Origin: Sphingobacteriales bacterium 50-39
Lineage (GTDB): Bacteria; Bacteroidota; Bacteroidia; Chitinophagales; Chitinophagaceae
Assembly: GCA_001898505.1 (NCBI GenBank)
Contig: MKTZ01000001.1
Coordinates: 496,001-560,000, forward strand
Reading direction: 5' to 3'
DNA: 64,000 nt
The notes beneath the pieces are model-generated. The model ran no database searches. It had not been told where the DNA came from and worked only from the letters and a program-made list of their open reading frames with translations. Positions 58,290 through 64,000 of this stretch are shown in pieces (the stretch's first letter is position 1; the number at the start of each line of letters is the position of its first letter). The translations under genes and the position numbers were made by a program.

Positions 58290-58928
58290 TCACTTGGTAA
58301 GGAACCCAAAATCCACTACACGGCGAAGGTATTGTTTGTCCCGGATGACCCAGGTGAACTCGCTGCCTCCGCTATTGATATTCAGCATATAGATATAAAA
58401 AGTGTGTTTGTCGTTGGAGGGAAAGACGCCATTACGGCTACGGTTTGCGCCTCCCTGATTGAAGCTGAACTGGGGGTCAAAGAGATCGTTGTATGCGGTG
58501 GGGGGTATGGCCACTGTGTCCTTGCCTACGACGACGGTAATGGATTCGATGGTGGTCTGCGGGGCCACGCCATAGGTGCCGCCGTAATAAGGGTGGTTGT
58601 CGATGCGGAGAAGGTGCTTATCTGTGTACATCATCTTGTGTTTGGAGGGGAAGAAGACGCCCGTACGGATGGTGACCTGGATATTGCCGTCATCGAAGGT
58701 CATGGAATTGCCGCTTACTTCTTTTACCGGCAGGCTGTTGAGGGGCGCTTTACCGATGCTTTCGTCCACGCCCGCCAGTACGAAGCTGGCCAGGTCTGAC
58801 CGGATGTCCTTATCGCTGATCTTTGCGAAATTGTCCTTTTTGCTGCGATAGTCGGGGAAGTCCAGGTCCTGGGCTGTGAGGGTGGATGTGACGAGCGCGA
58901 AAAGAAGACAGGATAGTAGTACACGCAT
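58290..58928 (-). CDS. Secreted protein of unknown function
   Basis: 212 residues with a signal peptide (MRVLLSCLLFALVTSTLTAQ). The mature part is mixed (KDIRSDLASFVLAGVDESIGKAPLNSLPVKEV, TFDDGNIQVTIRTGVFFPSKHKMMYTDKHLLRIDNHPYYGGTYG, WVIRDKQYLRRVVDFGFL). No family recognised. Its stop overlaps an alternative M48 start, and it lies 3 bp after the next gene, so the three minus-strand genes form one operon. Confidence 0.7.
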   Translation of the reverse strand: MRVLLSCLLFALVTSTLTAQDLDFPDYRSKKDNFAKISDKDIRSDLASFVLAGVDESIGKAPLNSLPVKEVSGNSMTFDDGNIQVTIRTGVFFPSKHKMMYTDKHLLRIDNHPYYGGTYGVAPQTTIESITVVVGKDTVAIPPTAYNDLFDPQFSFNQGGANRSRNGVFPSNDKHTFYIYMLNINSGGSEFTWVIRDKQYLRRVVDFGFLTK

Positions 58929-58931
58929 GAC

Positions 58932-59774
58932 CTAAAATTTATAGTTGTACTCGATGTGGCCGAGCATTTCTTTCTGCTTGTTATAGACCGTCTCGTTGAC
59001 CTTTAGCTCTTTATCGTCGTATATGTAGTACCATTTCTGATAGTCGGAGGTGCCTTCGTATACTACGAGCATGGTGGCGAGCTTGTTCCCTTCGTATTCG
59101 AACACGTAATCGGGGAGGAGGCGCTGGGCTTTTCTATTATATCGCACGATGTCGGTGAGGCGTCCGGCGTCGTCGTAATAGTAAAAAACCGTGGGGAGGT
59201 CGATCTTATAACGGGTAGCGTGCTCCTCGACGATATTGCCTTTTTCATCCTGTACGAAATGGATGAAGGTAGTGTCCACGCCATTCTTGATCTTGAGCAT
59301 GCCGGTGGGTTTGCCTTTGGCGTCGTATTGCCAGAGGTGCTGTTCCACGGCGGTGAGGTGGTTATCCGTCTCGGTAGAGGTATTGGTGATGGAGATGATC
59401 CGCCCCTGGGGGTCGTATTTGTATTCGGAGACGCTGCTGTATGTGTCGCTGGTGTCAATGGTACGAGTGGGCCAGCCTGTGGGTGAATAGTAGGCGAGGA
59501 GCCAGGATTCGGGACTACCTTTTGTCTGGGTATGGGTGGTGATGAGACTGAGGCTTACCATATCCTGCTGGCCCTGGAAGCCTTCGGAGGGCTTGCCATC
59601 GGCCTCGAAGCTGCTGAGCGTGACGGACTTTACCTTATTGTCCTTATACAATTTCCATTGGCTGGCGGTATGGGCAGTGACGATCAGGTCCTTATAGTAG
59701 TACTGGGCGCTACCGACCTTTACCAGCGATATGAGCAACAAGGAGCCAACAATTGACTTAAATACAGGTGCCAT
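58932..59774 (-). CDS. Secreted protein with RHS/YD-like repeats
   Basis: 280 residues with a signal peptide (MAPVFKSIVGSLLLISLVKVGSAQ). Several segments have the YD/RHS-like rhythm: YKYDPQGRIISITNTSTE, WQYDAKGKPTGMLKIKNG, FVQDEKGNIVEEHATRY, YYYDDAGRLTDIVRYN, FEYEGNKLATMLVVYEG. Only about six repeats are present, far fewer than in toxin-type RHS proteins, and there is no toxin domain. It is probably an exported or periplasmic protein and the first gene of a three-gene operon with the M48 protease. Confidence 0.7.
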   Translation of the reverse strand: MAPVFKSIVGSLLLISLVKVGSAQYYYKDLIVTAHTASQWKLYKDNKVKSVTLSSFEADGKPSEGFQGQQDMVSLSLITTHTQTKGSPESWLLAYYSPTGWPTRTIDTSDTYSSVSEYKYDPQGRIISITNTSTETDNHLTAVEQHLWQYDAKGKPTGMLKIKNGVDTTFIHFVQDEKGNIVEEHATRYKIDLPTVFYYYDDAGRLTDIVRYNRKAQRLLPDYVFEYEGNKLATMLVVYEGTSDYQKWYYIYDDKELKVNETVYNKQKEMLGHIEYNYKF

Positions 59775-59855
59775 GTTAGAGCAAGTAACGAAAAAATCCC
59801 TGTTTTAATACATTGGAAGTGGCTAAGTTGCTTATTTTTATCAAAATAACCCCCG

Positions 59856-61094
59856 GTGTCGCATTTAAAGGAAAGAAAAGAAAAAATATGTCTTAATTGT
59901 AATACTGACCTGATAGGGCGGTATTGTCATGTATGCGGACAGCAAAATTTGGAGCCCAAGGAGACGGTTTGGCATCTTGTAACGCATTTTTTTAATGATA
60001 TTACCCACTTCGACGGGAAATTCTTCGAGACGGTGAGGCTGCTGCTGCGGAAGCCGGGGTTTTTATCGGCCCAGTATGTGGCGGGGCGGCGGGCATCATT
60101 TTTGAACCCTATCCGGATGTATGTGTTCACTTCGGCCATATTTTTTATCATCCTGTTCTCGCTGACGAGCCCGATAAATATGAATGGGACGGGACAGGAT
60201 CGGAAGAGGGGGCTGGTGGAACTGGAGCGGGCCAGGCTCAGGCAGGACAGTATCGCAACCCATGCGAAGGACAAGGGGGACCGGGAGGATGCGGAAAAGG
60301 CATCGATAAAGTATAAGATGCGGATAGCGGCGGTGAAGCATGTTTATGGGGACAGTACGGACCGGAAGTTCGATGATGAGGAACTGGACATGGCGATCAT
60401 AACGGATATGACGGATAGTTTGCAGCGTGGGGATTTGCCGCAGGTGGTAAAGGACCGGCTGAAGCAGAATATAACGGAGCGTCAATTTAATGAACGCAAT
60501 GGGAACCTGAGCTTTTTCGATCTGGGCCGGGGATATCGTACGGTGGAGGCATATGACAGCGCCGAACGGCGGCTGCCGGAGGACCTTCGGGATGGCTGGT
60601 TCAAACGGGCGATGGTGCATAAGCTGATACATCTGCAAGAGGAATACCGCGACGACAAAAAGGCTTTTAAAGAGCATCTGAAGGAAAATGTCCTTCATTC
60701 CTTCCCCAAGATACTTTTTATCACGCTGCCGATATTTGCCCTGATACTGAACATCCTCTATTTCCGGCATAAGAAGCAGTATTACTATGTGGATCATGGC
60801 ATTTTTACCATCCATGTCTACTGTGCGACCTTTATCCTGCTGATGGCGGCCATACTGGTGAATAAGCTGGGAGATGCGATAGGGGTGGGTTGGGTCCAGG
60901 TCATTTCCATGATACTACAGCTGGGTATCTGGTTCTATATCCTGATATATCTGTACAAGGCGATGCGGGGCTTCTATCACCAGGGGCGCTTTAAGACCTT
61001 TATAAAATATTTTATTACCTGCCTCCTGTCCTTTATCATCAACGTTATTTTGTTCCTGGTGTTTATCGCGATATCTGTGATCAGTCTGGGTTGA
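59856..61094 (+). CDS. DUF3667 membrane protein with zinc ribbon
   Basis: 412 residues from a GTG start at 59856; no ATG precedes the conserved region. A zinc-ribbon-like motif opens the protein (CLNCNTDL...YCHVCGQQN: CxxC, 8 residues, CxxC), then the typical DUF3667 block HFDGKFFETVRLLLRKPGFLSAQYVAGRRASFLNPIRMYVFTSAIFFIIL. A long charged region follows, and the C-terminus has several hydrophobic segments (FPKILFITLPIFALILNIL, IFTIHVYCATFILLMAAI, LLSFIINVILFLVFIAI). Function unknown; such proteins are common in Bacteroidota. Confidence 0.88.
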   Translation: MSHLKERKEKICLNCNTDLIGRYCHVCGQQNLEPKETVWHLVTHFFNDITHFDGKFFETVRLLLRKPGFLSAQYVAGRRASFLNPIRMYVFTSAIFFIILFSLTSPINMNGTGQDRKRGLVELERARLRQDSIATHAKDKGDREDAEKASIKYKMRIAAVKHVYGDSTDRKFDDEELDMAIITDMTDSLQRGDLPQVVKDRLKQNITERQFNERNGNLSFFDLGRGYRTVEAYDSAERRLPEDLRDGWFKRAMVHKLIHLQEEYRDDKKAFKEHLKENVLHSFPKILFITLPIFALILNILYFRHKKQYYYVDHGIFTIHVYCATFILLMAAILVNKLGDAIGVGWVQVISMILQLGIWFYILIYLYKAMRGFYHQGRFKTFIKYFITCLLSFIINVILFLVFIAISVISLG

Positions 61095-61133
61095 CGGTCG
61101 GGAGGGTGATCAGCTGGGTTGACCGTCGAGAGG
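61077..61133 (+). repeat. 28-29-bp tandem repeat at the end of the DUF3667 gene
   Basis: Two near-identical units, 61077-61105 and 61106-61133, each start GTGATCAG and continue CTGGGTTGACSGTCGRGAGG; unit 1 has one extra T. The DUF3667 stop codon lies in the first unit, so the second is a duplication just after the gene. Confidence 0.75.
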
Positions 61134-61156
61134 AGGCCAGCGCTAAAAAAAATTTT

Positions 61157-61960
61157 ATGAGTGAGCACAATGATGCATTTCAGCGGCTAGTGACTATTAT
61201 GGATGATCTGAGGGAGAAATGTCCCTGGGACAAGAAGCAGACGGTGGAGACCCTTCGTCCTCTCACCATCGAGGAAACATATGAGCTGGCGGATGCCATT
61301 ACGGAGGGGGACTGGAAGGGGATCAAGGAGGAGCTGGGGGATATGTTGCTGCACATCGTTTTTTATGCGCGGATAGGCCGGGAGCAGGGTCAGTTCACGC
61401 TGGAGGAGGTGATCAATGGGATATGTGATAAATTGGTGGCCCGCCATCCGCATGTGTATCCGCCGCCTGAGAGCGTGTCACAGGAGGGGCTGGTGAAGGT
61501 GACTGATGAGGAGGATGTAAAAAAGAATTGGGAGAGGCTAAAGCTGAAAGAAGGGAAAAAGTCTGTATTGGGCGGGGTGCCGGTGTCCTTGCCTGCGACG
61601 GTGAAAGCAATACGACTCCAGGAAAAGGCGGCGCAGGTGGGTTTTGAATGGGATGAGACGGCGCAGGTATGGGAAAAGGTCAAGGAGGAGATGGAGGAGC
61701 TGCAGGAGGCGGTAGCCTCGAAGGACCGGGGGCAAATACAGGAGGAGTACGGGGACCTGGTCTTCTCATTGATCAATTACGCACGATTTTTGCAGATAGA
61801 TGCGGAGAATTCCCTTGAACTGACAAACCGCAAGTTCATCGCCAGATTTACCCGGATGGAGCAGGAGGCGCTCGCGCAGGGCAAACAGCTGGCCGACATG
61901 ACCCTGGAGGAGATGGATGGGATATGGAATTCTATTAAAAAGCAAAAAAACCAGGATTGA
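61157..61960 (+). CDS. mazG: Nucleoside triphosphate pyrophosphohydrolase MazG
   Basis: 267 residues from the ATG at 61157 (MSEHNDAFQRLVTIMDDLRE). Two tandem MazG domains: the first with CPWDKKQTVETLRPLTIEETYELADAI and EELGDMLLHIVFYARI (metal-binding EExxE at 39-43 and EExxD at 58-62), the second with FEWDETAQVWEKVKEEMEELQEAV and EEYGDLVFSLINYARFL. The length equals that of E. coli MazG (263). It hydrolyses NTPs to NMPs and pyrophosphate and clears damaged nucleotides. The next gene starts within its stop codon. Confidence 0.95.
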   Translation: MSEHNDAFQRLVTIMDDLREKCPWDKKQTVETLRPLTIEETYELADAITEGDWKGIKEELGDMLLHIVFYARIGREQGQFTLEEVINGICDKLVARHPHVYPPPESVSQEGLVKVTDEEDVKKNWERLKLKEGKKSVLGGVPVSLPATVKAIRLQEKAAQVGFEWDETAQVWEKVKEEMEELQEAVASKDRGQIQEEYGDLVFSLINYARFLQIDAENSLELTNRKFIARFTRMEQEALAQGKQLADMTLEEMDGIWNSIKKQKNQD

Positions 61961-64000
61961 AGGCCTTTTTTACTGATATTTTTCGCAAGAACCGTTGGCT
62001 GATGCTGGAGGCGCTTGGGCTGTTCTTGTGCGGCTATTTCCTCAACTTATATTTCAACAGTGACGCTTCTGTCCGAAGTCTACGGAACTCGATACAGTCC
62101 TCGCTGCAGGACAGGGAGCAGGATTTTGAGCGATTGACAGGGGACACGGCGATGGTGGAGCGGCTGGTGGACCGGCAGTATACGGAGCAGGAGATGGACA
62201 AGCTGGTGGATAAGAAATACGCGGTATTCCTTTATGATGCGGATTCCAGCGGGGTGGCGTCGACCCTGCTGTTTTGGAACGATCAGCGTTCCCTTCCTAC
62301 GCCGGAGATACTGGGGATGAACGATGGGTATATCTTTTCCCAGCTAAGCAATGGTCAATACAATGCGGTGAAGAAGACGCTGCGGCGGCGTGATGGGCGG
62401 ATGCTGATAGGCGTAGCGCTTATCCCTGTGCGCTGGCAGTATTATATTTCCACGACCAATCTTCCGCCGGAGTTTACGAGCGATGAAGCCGCAGAGGCGC
62501 GGGTATCCATATCGGCCGTTCCGACTGAATTCTCTGTACATACCTCCCTGGGGAAGGGGGGGATATTATTTTACCTGGCCAAGAAGCCGGCCTATCATGC
62601 CGCAGCTCATATTTGGATCATACCGCTGGTGATCCTGCTGGGTGTGCTGCTGGTGCTGGTGCTGATCCACAATATAGCGCATACGATCCGGGAAAGATGG
62701 GGCGCGGCCTTGGGGATCGGCTTTCTCATATCGGTGATCTTGCTGTTGCGCGTACTGGTCTATATCTATCCGGGGGTGCTAAACCTTCGCCAGTTCGAGC
62801 TTTTTGATCCTACTATCTATGGTTCCAGTCTCATCCTCAGCTCACTGGGAGATCTGGTGATCAACGCCTTCCTGTTCTGCTGGATCATCCTTTTTATCAA
62901 ACGGGAGATCAGCGAATATACCATCCCGCAATCGGTGCATCGCTGGAAGAACTGGCTATGGACTATTATCGGGCTGGTGCTGCTGGTGATTGCGACGTTT
63001 GGGTTTGCCAATATCATTCAGTCGCTGGTGACGGACGCGAAGATATCCTTTAACGTGACGAACTTCTTCAGCCTGCTGACAAACTACAGTTTTGTGGGGT
63101 TCCTGGCGTTGGCTGCGCTGGCGCTGGGATATTTCTTCCTGTCGCAGGTATTGTTCCAGCTGGTAGGGTACCTGGTGCGGGCGTTGTCCATCGTGCTGTA
63201 TATCATTATCGCCTTTATGGGGCTGTTGTTTCTCACGGCTGTCGTGCTCTTAAGTCATAATTCGGCGGCGGCCCAGACGACGGTGGAGCTGGATATCTTT
63301 GTTTTGTTGTGGCTGCTGGCATATACCTGGCTGATGCAGCGGAGGGTATTCTCGGACCTGCGATTCCGGCTGAATGTATCGGAGGTGCTGTTCTGGCTTT
63401 TTATTTTCTCCACCTCCATATCGGCGGTGATCCTGTTTGAGAACCGGAAGAAGGAAGAGATACACCTCAGGGGGATGGCAGAGCAGCTGGGCAACCAGGC
63501 GGACCCCACGAGCGAGAAGATGCTGAGCATTTCCTTCAGCTATATCGATGGGGATTTCCTTTCCCTGATCTTCTCCCGATTTAAGGACCCGGTGCAGAAT
63601 TCGGCGATAAAGGATAGCATGGTGAACAGCAATTTCCTTGGCTATCAGCAGAAGTTCGATACGCATATCTATACCTATGACCAGAATGAGAAACCGTTGT
63701 ATAACGACCGGACCATTTCCTATGATACGCTGAATACGATCTTTACCCTGTTGGGCAAGAATACGGGTATCCAGGACCTGAAGTATTATGAGAAATCCTT
63801 TGACAAATACACGTATATCTATCGTAAGGCGGTGCATGGCAGCGGGGACAGCGCTTCGAAGGTAGCGGGCTATCTCTTTATCCTGTCGGAGCCAAAGACC
63901 TATAAGGGGAACAATGCGCTGATCCCGGAGCTCTTCCGGCAGAAAAGCGAGGACCTGCCGGAATACTATGCCATCTATAACAAGCGGGAGCTTGTCAGTG
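61957..64000 (+). CDS. Large multi-pass membrane protein, possible sensor histidine kinase N-terminal part (3' end outside window)
   Basis: The frame opens with TTG at 61957 overlapping the MazG stop (ATTGA) and stays open to the window end (over 680 codons); an ATG at 62002 is the alternative. My translation starts LKAFFTDIFRKNRWLMLEAL. After a first helix comes an extracytoplasmic domain (RQYTEQEMDKLVDKKYAVFLYD), then about six to eight hydrophobic segments between codons 220 and 510, and a second soluble domain (SFSYIDGDFLSLIFSRFKDP). I have seen this arrangement in Bacteroidota sensor kinases, but no kinase domain is within the window, so this remains a guess. Confidence 0.65.
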   Translation, partial: MKAFFTDIFRKNRWLMLEALGLFLCGYFLNLYFNSDASVRSLRNSIQSSLQDREQDFERLTGDTAMVERLVDRQYTEQEMDKLVDKKYAVFLYDADSSGVASTLLFWNDQRSLPTPEILGMNDGYIFSQLSNGQYNAVKKTLRRRDGRMLIGVALIPVRWQYYISTTNLPPEFTSDEAAEARVSISAVPTEFSVHTSLGKGGILFYLAKKPAYHAAAHIWIIPLVILLGVLLVLVLIHNIAHTIRERWGAALGIGFLISVILLLRVLVYIYPGVLNLRQFELFDPTIYGSSLILSSLGDLVINAFLFCWIILFIKREISEYTIPQSVHRWKNWLWTIIGLVLLVIATFGFANIIQSLVTDAKISFNVTNFFSLLTNYSFVGFLALAALALGYFFLSQVLFQLVGYLVRALSIVLYIIIAFMGLLFLTAVVLLSHNSAAAQTTVELDIFVLLWLLAYTWLMQRRVFSDLRFRLNVSEVLFWLFIFSTSISAVILFENRKKEEIHLRGMAEQLGNQADPTSEKMLSISFSYIDGDFLSLIFSRFKDPVQNSAIKDSMVNSNFLGYQQKFDTHIYTYDQNEKPLYNDRTISYDTLNTIFTLLGKNTGIQDLKYYEKSFDKYTYIYRKAVHGSGDSASKVAGYLFILSEPKTYKGNNALIPELFRQKSEDLPEYYAIYNKRELVS

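Noticed and set aside
1-64000. CRISPR arrays, tRNA or rRNA genes, insertion sequences, prophage
   Set aside because: No regular repeat-spacer pattern, no recognisable tRNA or rRNA sequence, no transposase, integrase or phage structural protein was found.

Overview
The window looks like part of a chromosome from the Bacteroidota, most likely a Chitinophagaceae-type soil or plant-associated glycan degrader. The reasons are three TonB-dependent receptors (two with SusD partners), a type IX secretion C-terminal sorting domain, FtsX/MacB-type permeases, ECF sigma factors, a DUF3667 protein, and promoters of the Bacteroidota TTTG/TAnnTTTG type. I see no rRNA, tRNA, CRISPR array, prophage or insertion sequence.

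Layout. (1) 1-10165 holds mixed accessory genes: an ECF42-like sigma factor (cut by the window edge) with its YCII/DGPF partner, a SnoaL-like lipoprotein, a patatin, an MBL-fold hydrolase, a Crp/Fnr gene broken by an internal deletion, a DHFR-like reductase, an SMP-30-like propeller, a DUF481-like barrel, a DJ-1/PfpI protein with a divergent AraC regulator, and a second AraC regulator in a three-gene run. (2) 10148-21152 is mostly minus strand: an FtsX-type permease, an OmpA-like protein, a T9SS-sorted Ig/MBG protein, a SusD/SusC pair with a recognisable promoter, and an orphan OmpR-type response regulator. (3) 21345-33920 mixes a frameshifted outer-membrane protein, a DUF6660-like peptide, a beta-helix lipoprotein coupled to a TonB-dependent receptor, hypothetical proteins, a truncated NTF2-like gene, a TPR lipoprotein, DUF2784, a GlxA-type regulator, and a DeoR-type regulator divergent from a DUF4406-like gene. 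(4) 33967-36954 has a gamma-family PLP lyase, an ECF sigma factor with a divergent DoxX-like protein, and a NarL-type response regulator. (5) 37283-56140 is one coherent sugar-utilisation locus. (6) 56137-64000 has an M48 peptidase, two secreted hypothetical proteins, DUF3667, MazG and the start of a large multi-pass membrane protein.

The most interesting part is region 5: lacI, fucI, fucP, an AraB-type ribulokinase, susC, susD, an L-fucose-dehydrogenase-like SDR, GH116, GH172 (DUF2961), a DUF6786-like lipoprotein and a secreted esterase. Five copies of one palindromic operator (best copy GCTTAATCGTTTAAGC) lie before lacI, fucI, susC (two) and the SDR, so the locus looks like a single LacI regulon. 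It has no fucosidase and no fuculose-phosphate aldolase, and its kinase is of the ribulokinase rather than the fuculokinase type. FucI and FucP also handle D-arabinose, ribulokinase accepts D-ribulose, and GH172 and GH116 both include D-arabinofuranosidases. I therefore propose that this is a D-arabinan/D-arabinose utilisation locus that feeds D-ribulose 5-phosphate into the pentose phosphate pathway. This is an inference that needs testing.

A second theme is gene decay. The window contains an internally deleted Crp/Fnr gene, a homopolymer frameshift, a LuxR tail, a truncated NTF2-like gene, a start-less ORF, a possible permease 3' tail, and an SDR that has lost its catalytic lysine.
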